This document shows positions 1 to 5,141 of a stretch of DNA of 5,815 bases, piece after piece. Made by a program: the position numbers and the translations under genes. This DNA is from Treponema sp. (GTDB lineage Bacteria > Spirochaetota > Spirochaetia > Treponematales > Breznakiellaceae). The notes beneath the pieces were generated by a model. It made no database searches. It had not been told where the DNA came from and saw only the letters and a program-made list of their open reading frames with translations. The stretch's first letter is position 1; each line of letters opens with the position of its first letter. Location: assembly GCA_031268125.1 (NCBI GenBank), contig JAIRXT010000180.1:1-5815 (forward strand). The letters run 5' to 3'.

Positions 1-2
1 TT

Positions 3-65
3 CAGGATTCAGACGATGACAAGCATCTGCTATTGGGGTTTGACCGTAGTATGAATGGAAGGTAA
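3..65 (+). CDS. 3' end of an open frame, possibly a truncated BrnT-like toxin
   Basis: The frame is open from the window edge and stops at TAA 63-65, giving about 20 residues that end DDDKHLLLGFDRSMNGR. The pattern of acidic/basic residues, a hydrophobic strand, then G-F-x-R and G-R resembles the late strands of BrnT-type RelE-fold toxins. In that family the G-R pair is normally followed by another strand and a C-terminal segment of roughly 20-30 residues, which are missing here. The stop lies 11 nt before the probable antitoxin start at 77, which fits toxin-antitoxin order. Twenty open codons can occur by chance, so the assignment is weak and depends on sequence upstream of the window. Confidence 0.3.
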   Translation, partial: QDSDDDKHLLLGFDRSMNGR

Positions 66-76
66 CCATACCCGAT

Positions 77-301
77 ATGACCGAAGAAGAATACGACGCG
101 CTTGACGAATTGTGGACAACCAATCCGCCCAAGGTATCAGGGGACGGGAAAAACGGCTTTTTTATGAAGCATAAAGACGAAATCGTTATTCTGGATAACG
201 TTTCCGCTACTTGGCTGCGCCTTAAATCCGAAATCACCCACAAGTCAACTACGGAAATCATTGGCGAACTGGTGCGGGAAAAAATCGCCGCTGCGGAGTA
301 G
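77..301 (+). CDS. Small CopG/ribbon-helix-helix-like protein, probable antitoxin
   Basis: A 74-residue protein. The first part (residues 1-26) is acidic and begins MTEEEYDALDE. The middle (about 35-50) is strand-like, IVILDNVSATWLRLK. The last part (54-74) is helical with the pattern S-x-x-E-I-I-x-E-L-V-R-E-K-I, which resembles the DNA-binding and dimerising part of CopG-type antitoxins. ATG 77 is the first start after in-frame stops at 41-43 and 47-49. A GGAAGG at 57-62 is the only Shine-Dalgarno candidate and is rather far away (14 nt). The frame just upstream may be the toxin partner, but it appears truncated, so this could be an orphan antitoxin. No toxin follows downstream. The antitoxin role is inferred from shape and context; the family was not confirmed. 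Confidence 0.7.
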   Translation: MTEEEYDALDELWTTNPPKVSGDGKNGFFMKHKDEIVILDNVSATWLRLKSEITHKSTTEIIGELVREKIAAAE

Positions 302-338
302 GCAATGGCGGTAATGCAGGGCTGCCTGGCGCCAAATT

Positions 339-359
339 TGCCGGCATGGATGGCCGGCA
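339..359. repeat. Hairpin 1 of the 302-576 intergenic array
   Basis: Arms TGCCGGC (339-345) and GCCGGCA (353-359) with a 7-nt loop. A further GCCGGC copy at 364-369 can compete for pairing. No T-run follows on either strand, so it is not a standard intrinsic terminator. Confidence 0.6.
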
Positions 360-382
360 GGACGCCGGCTGAAAAGATTCCT

Positions 383-407
383 GAAGTTTTTGCTCCGCAA
401 AAACTTC
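383..407. repeat. Hairpin 2: perfect 11-bp inverted repeat
   Basis: Arms GAAGTTTTTGC (383-393) and GCAAAAACTTC (397-407) with a 3-nt TCC loop. It ends exactly where the next palindrome begins. The A and T runs lie inside the stem rather than after it, unlike a normal terminator. Confidence 0.85.
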
Positions 408-443
408 CTGCCGGGGAATGGCATGAATGCCATTCCCCGGCAG
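408..443. repeat. Hairpin 3: perfect 17-bp inverted repeat
   Basis: Arms CTGCCGGGGAATGGCAT (408-424) and ATGCCATTCCCCGGCAG (427-443) are separated by only GA. This is the strongest palindrome in the window and abuts hairpin 2 with no spacer. It lies between two convergent genes, so it could block read-through from either side, but no T-run follows. Confidence 0.9.
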
Positions 444-450
444 CGCAAGG

Positions 451-498
451 GATAGAAGCGAAAATACTTTTGGCGCAGCCAAAAGATTGGAGCGGATA
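451..498. repeat. Imperfect direct repeat flanking hairpin 4
   Basis: GATAGAAGCGAAAA (451-464) and GATTGGAGCGGATA (485-498) match at 10 of 14 positions with a period of 34 nt. They bracket hairpin 4, suggesting the array is built of related units. Confidence 0.45.
467..485 (-). terminator. Hairpin 4, possible terminator of the minus-strand operon
   Basis: Arms CTTTTGGC (467-474) and GCCAAAAG (478-485) with a 3-nt loop. Read on the minus strand, the stem is followed by TATTTTC, a passable U-rich tail, about 90 nt after the ComFB gene stop. On the plus strand no T-run follows. It may equally be just one unit of the hairpin array. Confidence 0.4.
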
Positions 499-504
499 GC
501 CCGG

Positions 505-544
505 TTTTTCTGCGGTAAACCGCCTGCGGTGGACCGCAGAAAAA
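505..544. repeat. Hairpin 5: 12-bp inverted repeat with a nested stem
   Basis: Outer arms TTTTTCTGCGGT (505-516) and ACCGCAGAAAAA (533-544) pair perfectly. The loop between them contains a second 5-bp stem, ACCGC (519-523) with GCGGT (526-530). This is the unit nearest the ComFB gene stop (about 33 nt after it on the minus strand). Beyond the hairpins, no gene is visible in 302-576. Confidence 0.85.
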
Positions 545-576
545 TGCGCCCAAAATCTGAGCCAAGGGGTTTGTCT

Positions 577-873
577 CTAATCGTGGCTGGGATTTTTCCG
601 GACCTTCTCTATCGCCGCGCCAACAGCGCTTTTGACACTTTCACTGTACGCGTCATCGGTCATGGCCTGGGCCGTGTAAAGGGTCCCGAGAAGGGAAAAA
701 CGGTACAGTGGTTTTACCGAGTTCAGGGCAACGGCGGCCATGTCCACCACACAATCGTTGCAGATACAGATCTGCCCGTCAAAAGGCTCCAACTGCCGTT
801 CCAATTCATTGAGCACCAGATTTTCCGCTTCGTTTTTTAACAGCTCAAAATCATACTTATTACTAAAAGCCAT
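577..873 (-). CDS. ComFB-domain protein
   Basis: A 98-residue protein read from ATG 873. It carries the ComFB pattern: an N-terminal helix with N-E-A-E-N-L-V (about 14-20), a cysteine cluster C-I-C-N-D-C at about 36-41, then V-D-M-A-A-V-A-L-N and P-L-Y (about 42-56), and a C-terminal helix that ends in basic residues. ComFB is named from the comF competence operon of Bacillus; some family members have been reported to bind cyclic dinucleotides. No other competence gene is visible here, so DNA uptake should not be assumed. ATG 873 is preceded by a G-rich Shine-Dalgarno-like stretch (GGGGG, 4 nt away); an upstream GTG at 915 would add 14 residues but lacks a ribosome site. The gene lies 66 nt after dnaB on the same strand and probably ends the operon. 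Confidence 0.8.
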   Translation of the reverse strand: MAFSNKYDFELLKNEAENLVLNELERQLEPFDGQICICNDCVVDMAAVALNSVKPLYRFSLLGTLYTAQAMTDDAYSESVKSAVGAAIEKVRKNPSHD

Positions 874-939
874 GCCGCCCCCAAAATGATTTGCAATGAT
901 CCCGAAAAGAACCACCGGCTGCCCGGACCCGGCATGATC

Positions 940-2268
940 TCAGGTATCCCGGGTCCATGATTCAAATTTCGCATATTGCGATATAAAGGTCAAATTCACC
1001 GTTCCCACCGGCCCGTTCCGCTGTTTGGACAGGATAAGGCTGGTCTTACTCCCGTCTTCCCCGGCGGTCTCATTCGGTTTTTTGTTGGATTCCCGGTCCC
1101 GGTGAAGAAACATTACCACATCGGCATCCTGTTCGATAGAACCCGAATCCCGAATCAAAGAAAGGTTAGGCCGTTCCCTTTCCGCCTCCCGGTTCAACTG
1201 GCAGAGTACCACGATGGGTATCTCCAGTTCCCTGGCAAGACTCTTGAGGGAACGGGAAATATCCGACATCTGCTCAAAACGGGGGGTGTTGTACTGTTCG
1301 GAACTTATAAGCCCCAGGTAATCGATGAACATAATCTCCACCTTTTCCTGGGCACGAATCCGCCGGGCCTGGGCCCGGAGATCCATAAGTTTCATGTTAG
1401 GCATATCGACGATATACAGGGGGGCCTCGTAAATATTCTCCGCCGCGTTCAGAATCCCGTTGAATTCCGATGATTTCAAAAAACCGGAACGCAGGGAACT
1501 GGCGTTGATCCGGGCTTCCATGGAAAGGAGCCGCTGCATCAGGGCAATGGCGGGCATTTCCAGCGTAAAAAATACGGAGGGTATCTTGTTCCGGACGGAA
1601 ATATTGGACGCCATAGTCAGGGCCAGGGCGGTTTTTCCGATGGAAGGCCGGGCGCCGATGATGATAAACTCGGCGGGGTGAAAGCCAGAGGTCAGCTTGT
1701 CCAATTCCTCAAAGCCCGAGGGAATTCCCGTGTACTCCCTGCTGGACTTGGTGAGTTTTTCGATGATCCCGATGGTCTCGTGAACAACTTCCTTGGCGCT
1801 TTGATAGCGGATGGAATTACGGTTATCACTTAGTTCGAAGATCCGCTGCTGGGTTTCTTCCAGAATGATCCGGGATTCCTGAGTTTCGTCGAATACCTTG
1901 GCGCTCACTTCCCCGGAGACCCGCAGCAATGCCCGGCGCAGGGAATAAGCCTGGACGGTCTGGGCATAGTAGGCAATATTGCCGCTGGAGGGTACTACCG
2001 AAGTAAGGGAGGCCACATAAGCGGCCCCCCCGGCCTGATCCAGTTTCCCCCCCTGCCTAAGCTCCCCGGTAACCGTAAGAATATCTGCGGCCACCCCCTT
2101 GTTAAAAAGCCCCAGGATGGCCCCGTAAACCAGATTATTGGCATTGGAATAGAAGTCCCCGGGCCGCAGATATTCAATGGCGGTGGCAATCGCATCCCCG
2201 TCCATAAGCATCGCTCCCAGAGCCGCCCGTTCCGCCTCGTCATCGTGGGGGGGCACATTTCCGGCCAT
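940..2268 (-). CDS. dnaB: Replicative DNA helicase DnaB
   Basis: A 442-residue protein of normal length for the hexameric RecA-fold helicase that unwinds the replication fork 5'-3' and works with primase. The N-terminal DnaB domain (about 5-105) opens with PPHDDEAERAALGAML. A linker follows (about 110-180). The C-terminal ATPase domain shows Walker A GARPSIGKT (205-213, Lys212), the glutamate of TLEM (Glu237), Walker B IMFIDYL (312-318, Asp316), CQLNREAE (356-363), the motif RDSGSIEQDADVV (373-385), and the KQRNGP segment (415-420) that supplies trans-acting basic residues. All key residues are present and no intein interrupts it. ATG 2268 begins 2 nt after the rplI stop; the ribosome site GGGGAG lies inside the end of rplI, about 12 nt upstream, so translation is probably coupled. 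Known family; identification is secure. Confidence 0.98.
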   Translation of the reverse strand: MAGNVPPHDDEAERAALGAMLMDGDAIATAIEYLRPGDFYSNANNLVYGAILGLFNKGVAADILTVTGELRQGGKLDQAGGAAYVASLTSVVPSSGNIAYYAQTVQAYSLRRALLRVSGEVSAKVFDETQESRIILEETQQRIFELSDNRNSIRYQSAKEVVHETIGIIEKLTKSSREYTGIPSGFEELDKLTSGFHPAEFIIIGARPSIGKTALALTMASNISVRNKIPSVFFTLEMPAIALMQRLLSMEARINASSLRSGFLKSSEFNGILNAAENIYEAPLYIVDMPNMKLMDLRAQARRIRAQEKVEIMFIDYLGLISSEQYNTPRFEQMSDISRSLKSLARELEIPIVVLCQLNREAERERPNLSLIRDSGSIEQDADVVMFLHRDRESNKKPNETAGEDGSKTSLILSKQRNGPVGTVNLTFISQYAKFESWTRDT

Positions 2269-2270
2269 TG

Positions 2271-2966
2271 TTATGCCGGGCTCCCCGCCTCTTCGGAAGC
2301 TGCGTCCGCCACAGGGGTCTCTGCCGGGGGAAGCGACTCAGCCGCAACGGCCGCGTCCGCAGCAACGGCGTCTGTAGCGGCGGCGGCAGGGACCGCCTCC
2401 GCGGCAGCCTCCGCCGGGGTTTCGGCAGACTGGCCCTCCCCCGCAGTTTCGGCGGGACGGGCATCGGCTTCTCCGGGACGGCGGCGGCGGCCCCGGGCGG
2501 GACTCTCCGGCGCCTTTTCAACCTGGCCCTGGACCGTAACTCCCAATTCGGCAACGGCGTTTTCATAAAGGTGTACCGTAACCTTGTATTTGCCCACGCT
2601 CTTAAAACTATTCCCCTGCAATTCGATCCGCTTCCGCTCAAGCTGAAAACCCTGACGGGCCAGTTCATCCGCCACGGTCTGGCTGGTTACGGAACCGAAA
2701 AGCCTCCCGTTGGCGCCGGCGGGCATGGTAAGCAGGATTTCCAGGGACTCAATCCGTTCTTTGAGCCCCCTGGCGGCGTCGCGTTTTTCCGTTTTCCGCG
2801 CCTCAATTTCTTCTTTACGGGAATCAAAAAGCCTTATGGTACTCTCGTTGTAGGGAAGCGCAATTCCCCGGGGAAACAGATAATTCCGGGCATAACCCTT
2901 GGCCACATCCTTTACATCCCCCTCCTCACCCAGGGTAGAGAGATCCTTGTTCAAAATAACCTTCAT
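2271..2966 (-). CDS. rplI: 50S ribosomal protein L9 with long C-terminal tail
   Basis: A 231-residue protein; typical bacterial L9 is about 150. The N-terminal 23S-rRNA-binding domain starts MKVILNKDLSTLGEEGD and contains the L9 signature G-Y-A-R-N-Y-L-F-P-R-G-I-A (24-36). A long connecting helix follows (about 42-78). The C-terminal domain starts near G-R-L-F-G-S-V-T (87-94) and runs to about 148. Residues 151-231 are extra: a basic patch ARGRRRRPG (157-165), then a low-complexity tail rich in Ala, Glu and Pro with repeated A-E-T and P-A-E. The frame stays open with no sign of a shift, and the stop is 2 nt before dnaB. ATG 2966 is chosen because the family starts MKV and GGGAG lies 6 nt upstream; a longer open frame (to 3089) reads through the hairpin leader. 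L9 binds near the L1 stalk and affects translational fidelity; the tail's role is unknown. Confidence 0.96.
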   Translation of the reverse strand: MKVILNKDLSTLGEEGDVKDVAKGYARNYLFPRGIALPYNESTIRLFDSRKEEIEARKTEKRDAARGLKERIESLEILLTMPAGANGRLFGSVTSQTVADELARQGFQLERKRIELQGNSFKSVGKYKVTVHLYENAVAELGVTVQGQVEKAPESPARGRRRRPGEADARPAETAGEGQSAETPAEAAAEAVPAAAATDAVAADAAVAAESLPPAETPVADAASEEAGSPA

Positions 2967-2983
2967 ACCAAGCTCCCAAACCA

Positions 2984-2998
2984 AAAACCGGCGGTTTT
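2984..2998 (-). repeat. Small hairpin next to the rplI ribosome site
   Basis: AAAACC (2984-2989) and GGTTTT (2993-2998) with a 3-nt loop. It is the last of four hairpins in the leader and lies just upstream of the GGGAG ribosome site of rplI. Confidence 0.5.
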
Positions 2999-3003
2999 CA
3001 GTT

Positions 3004-3031
3004 TCCAAAGAACCGTTTACGGTTCTTTGGA
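3004..3031 (-). repeat. Perfect 13-bp hairpin in the rplI leader
   Basis: Arms TCCAAAGAACCGT (3004-3016) and ACGGTTCTTTGGA (3019-3031) with a 2-nt centre. It is followed on the minus strand by AAC, not a T-run, so it is not a terminator. An RNA processing, stabilising or regulatory role is possible. Confidence 0.85.
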
Positions 3032-3040
3032 TTTGAAGAT

Positions 3041-3060
3041 AGGGCCGCACAAACGGCCCT
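3041..3060 (-). repeat. 7-bp hairpin in the rplI leader
   Basis: AGGGCCG (3041-3047) pairs with CGGCCCT (3054-3060) across a 6-nt loop. It is one of a series between the DUF2232 gene and rplI. Confidence 0.65.
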
Positions 3061-3072
3061 GAATTTACAGGC

Positions 3073-3089
3073 TTGGAAAATATTCCCAA
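3073..3089 (-). repeat. Imperfect hairpin overlapping the terminator tail
   Basis: Arms 3073-3079 and 3083-3089 pair over 7 positions if one G-U pair is allowed. That pair works only in the minus-strand transcript (on the plus strand it is A opposite C). It overlaps the T-run of the upstream hairpin and could compete with termination. Confidence 0.4.
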
Positions 3090-3105
3090 AAACGGGAGAC
3101 CCGTT
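3088..3105 (-). terminator. Weak intrinsic terminator after the DUF2232 gene
   Basis: On the minus strand the stop codon of the DUF2232 gene is part of the stem: AACGGG, loop TCT, CCCGTT (3105-3091), running into five Ts (3092-3088). The stem has only 6 bp, so termination is probably partial, lowering rplI-dnaB expression relative to rpsF-rpsR. No clear promoter is seen after it; TTGGGA then TAAATT (about 3090-3063) is a poor candidate. Confidence 0.45.
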
Positions 3106-4171
3106 ACGCCGCCGGAGTAGACGGCGGCCTGTCGCGGACGACCCTAAGGGGCGCCCAATGTTCCGCGATACCCAGGAGCAGAAGAAGCCCCAGGGCCACC
3201 ACGTTAATTCCCGGACTAAACACCACCAGGATGATCCCGATGTTCAAAAGCAGCCGCCCGGCAGGACGGCGGCTCACGGCGAACCGTACAATCCCCAGCC
3301 CCTGGGCCAGGTACATCAGGACGCAGAGGATAAAGCAATTCCAGGCCGCCGTCTCCGGCAGGGAAAGTCCCAGAATCCGAAAAAACAGAATCCCCCCCAG
3401 GGACAGCGACAATACCCAGATGAGGCCGGCGGGAACATGGAAAGACATAAGGGACCCTTCCCGGCTCCCCTGCCCCCGGCGAAACAGGGCCGTAAGTCCC
3501 AGGGAAAACTGCCGGTTGATGAATAAAATCAGCATATAGGCTCCCAGGGCCCCGCCCCGGACCTGAACCAGGTTGAAAACCTGCAGGATCCGTTCCGGGC
3601 TCAGTTCCTGTTCCAGCAGGGAGCGCCGGACCGCGTCGGCCCCGGCGGAAGCCGTAACCATAGACGAAAGCAGTTCCGCCTGGGCACGCATCATCTCGCT
3701 AAATTCCGCATTCCCCAGCAGGAAACCCGCCAGGGCTCCCGCCAACGCGCCAAGAATAAGCCGGTAGGCCGCCCTGATCCGGAAGATGCCTGCCGGGGGA
3801 GGCGCGGCAAGCCAGGTAAAAGCCCCCGCCATAAGGAAAATATATCCCAGATCGGGAAGGAACCGGGCAAGGCTCCGGCCCAAAAACAGGGACAACCCCA
3901 GGGTACAAAGCGTATTAAGGAGGGCCGCCAGAAGCGCCCCCGTCCAGGCCGTCCTCCGCCCGAAGGAAAAGCCCAGAAAACCCAGCGGCGCCATGAAAAA
4001 AATGCTCAAAAGGCCGCTTTGCATCAAAAAAACGCTTACCAGGGCGCCCAGCAGACAGGGAAGCCCCCCGCCGGGCAGTGAAGAAAAAAATTCCGCCGGA
4101 GAAAGGCCCTGCCCCCCGCCGGAATCCTCCCCTCCCCGGGGAGCGGGAGGGCCGAATTCGTCCCCGTTCAA
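3104..4171 (-). CDS. DUF2232/YybS-like multi-pass membrane protein
   Basis: A 355-residue, very hydrophobic protein. After a Gly/Pro-rich leader (1-30), membrane segments can be placed at about 33-50, 53-70, 77-97, 105-123, 135-153, 206-228, 247-268, 276-296 and 306-336. A soluble amphipathic loop (155-200) has many charged residues. There is no signal peptide or catalytic motif that I recognise. The position rpsR-X-rplI-dnaB is the place of DUF2232 (YybS) proteins in Firmicutes, and topology and length fit; the call rests on this synteny and fold style more than on motifs. Function is unknown. The apparent start is TTG 4171, directly after the rpsR TAG with no clear ribosome site, so translation may depend on rpsR. 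The next in-frame ATG (residue 50) would cut the first segment, so the start remains uncertain. Confidence 0.72.
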   Translation of the reverse strand: MNGDEFGPPAPRGGEDSGGGQGLSPAEFFSSLPGGGLPCLLGALVSVFLMQSGLLSIFFMAPLGFLGFSFGRRTAWTGALLAALLNTLCTLGLSLFLGRSLARFLPDLGYIFLMAGAFTWLAAPPPAGIFRIRAAYRLILGALAGALAGFLLGNAEFSEMMRAQAELLSSMVTASAGADAVRRSLLEQELSPERILQVFNLVQVRGGALGAYMLILFINRQFSLGLTALFRRGQGSREGSLMSFHVPAGLIWVLSLSLGGILFFRILGLSLPETAAWNCFILCVLMYLAQGLGIVRFAVSRRPAGRLLLNIGIILVVFSPGINVVALGLLLLLGIAEHWAPLRVVRDRPPSTPAA

Positions 4172-4483
4172 CTATTCAGCAACAAAGGGAAGCAAGGCGA
4201 TGGACCGGGCCTGTTTTATGGCAAGGGCCAGGACCCGCTGGTGTTTGGCACAGGTGCCGGTTATACGCCGGGGAAGAATCTTTCCCCGTTCGGTAATAAA
4301 ACGCCGCAACACGTCCGCTTCCTTGTAGTTGATCCTGAGTTTCTGGACGCAGAATTTACAGACCTTTTTTTTGAAGTAAACCTTTCCCTTGCCGCGGCCG
4401 CGATCTTCACCGTCCCGGCCATCCATATCCGCGCCCCGGTCCTGCCGGGGGGGCCGATCTTCCGTGTATTTTTCTTCAGACAT
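4172..4483 (-). CDS. rpsR: 30S ribosomal protein S18
   Basis: A 103-residue protein; S18 is usually about 75-80. The conserved core begins near residue 36 and contains C-K-F-C (42-45), INYKEADVLRRFI (51-63), GKILPRRITGTCAKHQR (67-83) and a C-terminal helix. Cys42, Cys45, Cys78 and His81 form the set expected of the zinc-binding form of S18. Residues 1-34 are an extra hydrophilic leader rich in Asp, Glu, Arg and Gly. S18 binds the platform of the small subunit as a partner of S6, whose gene opens this operon. ATG 4483 is preceded by GAGGAG at a 6-nt spacing, a strong ribosome site. The stop TAG abuts the TTG start of the next gene. Confidence 0.97.
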   Translation of the reverse strand: MSEEKYTEDRPPRQDRGADMDGRDGEDRGRGKGKVYFKKKVCKFCVQKLRINYKEADVLRRFITERGKILPRRITGTCAKHQRVLALAIKQARSIALLPFVAE

Positions 4484-4507
4484 ATACTACTCCTCTGATT
4501 ACGATCC

Positions 4508-4536
4508 GGTATAACACAAAATCCCGGCCGTTAAGC
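4508..4536 (-). promoter_or_regulatory. Possible internal promoter before rpsR
   Basis: On the minus strand, TATACC (4513-4508) is preceded by TGT, giving an extended -10 (TGnTATACC). A -35 is poor: TTAACG (4533-4528) at 14-nt spacing or GCTTAA (4536-4531) at 17 nt. It would place the start of transcription about 20 nt before rpsR, downstream of two hairpins. Confidence 0.3.
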
Positions 4537-4555
4537 CGCGGGGCAAAACCCCGCG
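4537..4555 (-). repeat. 7-bp GC-rich hairpin between ssb and rpsR
   Basis: CGCGGGG (4537-4543) and CCCCGCG (4549-4555) with a 5-nt loop. No T-run follows on the minus strand, so termination is unlikely; it could be a processing or stabilising element. Confidence 0.65.
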
Positions 4556-4567
4556 CAGGCCGGACCC

Positions 4568-4594
4568 GCCGCACGCTTAAACACAAAGCGCGGC
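4568..4594 (-). repeat. Bulged hairpin just after ssb
   Basis: GCCGC (4568-4572) pairs with GCGGC (4590-4594) and, after a 2-nt bulge, GCTT (4575-4578) pairs with AAGC (4586-4589). It begins 7 nt after the ssb stop and may protect the 3' end of the rpsF-ssb transcript. Confidence 0.55.
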
Positions 4595-4600
4595 AAACTG

Positions 4601-5092
4601 CTAGAAGGGAATATCATCGGCAAAGCCGTCATCGGCAGCCCGGGGCGGGGGAGCTTCCTGTCCCCCTGAACCCCCTCCCGGAGCATATGCACCTTGGTTA
4701 TAACTACCCTGGGCTCCGCCCGAACCGCCCTGGCCGCCGGAATACCCTCCGCTGCCGGAGTTTCCGCCGCCCCCGCCCAAAAGCTGGAGGTTATTGGCCA
4801 CAATCTCCACACGGGCCCGGTTCTGGCCGTCTTGCTGCCAGCGATCCTGCCGGAGTTCGCCCTCTATACCCACCATTTTACCCTTCAACAGGTACTGGTT
4901 CAGGGACTCCCCCTGCCGGCCCCAGAGGACAATGTCAAAAAAATTGGCCTCGTCCTCCCATTGATCGCCGTTTTTACGGCGGCGATTCACGGCAAGGGAG
5001 AATTTACAAACCGCCTGTCCGCCGGAGGTATACTTGAGTTCCGCATCACGGGTCAGCCGGCCCACCAGGACCACATGGTTCAAATCTGCCAT
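4601..5092 (-). CDS. ssb: Single-stranded DNA-binding protein
   Basis: A 163-residue SSB. Residues 1-106 form the OB-fold: MADLNHVVLVGRLTRDAELK, the FSLAVNRR strand (31-38), F-F-D-I-V-L-W-G-R (51-59) and W85 are typical, and Trp57 and Trp85 are candidates for stacking on DNA bases. Residues 106-147 form a flexible linker made largely of Gly, Ser, Gln and Tyr. The end, DDGFADDIPF, is the acidic tip that recruits replication and repair proteins. ATG 5092 is chosen because the family begins close to this motif and GGAG lies 8 nt upstream; a TTG at 5128 would add 12 unrelated residues. The ATG overlaps the stop of a 15-codon mini-ORF (TAATG), implying coupled translation. SSB coats single-stranded DNA at the fork, where DnaB from the same cluster acts. 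Confidence 0.98.
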   Translation of the reverse strand: MADLNHVVLVGRLTRDAELKYTSGGQAVCKFSLAVNRRRKNGDQWEDEANFFDIVLWGRQGESLNQYLLKGKMVGIEGELRQDRWQQDGQNRARVEIVANNLQLLGGGGGNSGSGGYSGGQGGSGGAQGSYNQGAYAPGGGSGGQEAPPPRAADDGFADDIPF

Positions 5093-5139
5093 TACCCTAA
5101 CTCCGCCATAACAAACCCGCCGGTACAACGACGTTTCAT
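5092..5139 (-). CDS. 15-codon mini-ORF between rpsF and ssb
   Basis: ATG 5139 opens 2 nt after the rpsF stop and has the best ribosome site in the gap (GGAGG, 7 nt away, inside the last codons of rpsF). It encodes MKRRCTGGFVMAELG and stops at TAA 5094-5092, whose last A is the first base of the ssb ATG. It could be a coupling device that delivers ribosomes to ssb by termination-reinitiation. Whether the peptide itself matters is unknown. It may also be a chance ORF, since ssb has its own GGAG. Confidence 0.4.
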   Translation of the reverse strand: MKRRCTGGFVMAELG

Positions 5140-5141
5140 GA

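Noticed and set aside
383..544. CRISPR array
   Set aside because: The hairpins do not share a repeat sequence and spacing is irregular, so the region does not have repeat-spacer structure.
427..840. 137-codon + strand frame over the hairpin array and ComFB gene
   Set aside because: It passes through palindromic DNA and is antisense to a recognisable ComFB domain; no ribosome site or known motif was seen.
874..915. Longer ComFB start at GTG 915
   Set aside because: No ribosome site precedes it and the added 14 residues do not look like the family; ATG 873 is better placed.
2268..3062. Long open frame on the + strand opposite rplI
   Set aside because: It is a shadow of the GC-rich rplI gene and its tail; it crosses the leader hairpins, and the opposite strand is unmistakably L9.
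3786..4328. 180-codon open frame on the + strand
   Set aside because: It crosses the rpsR/DUF2232 junction antisense to both. Its composition is Arg/Pro-rich, as expected from the complement of GC-rich genes.
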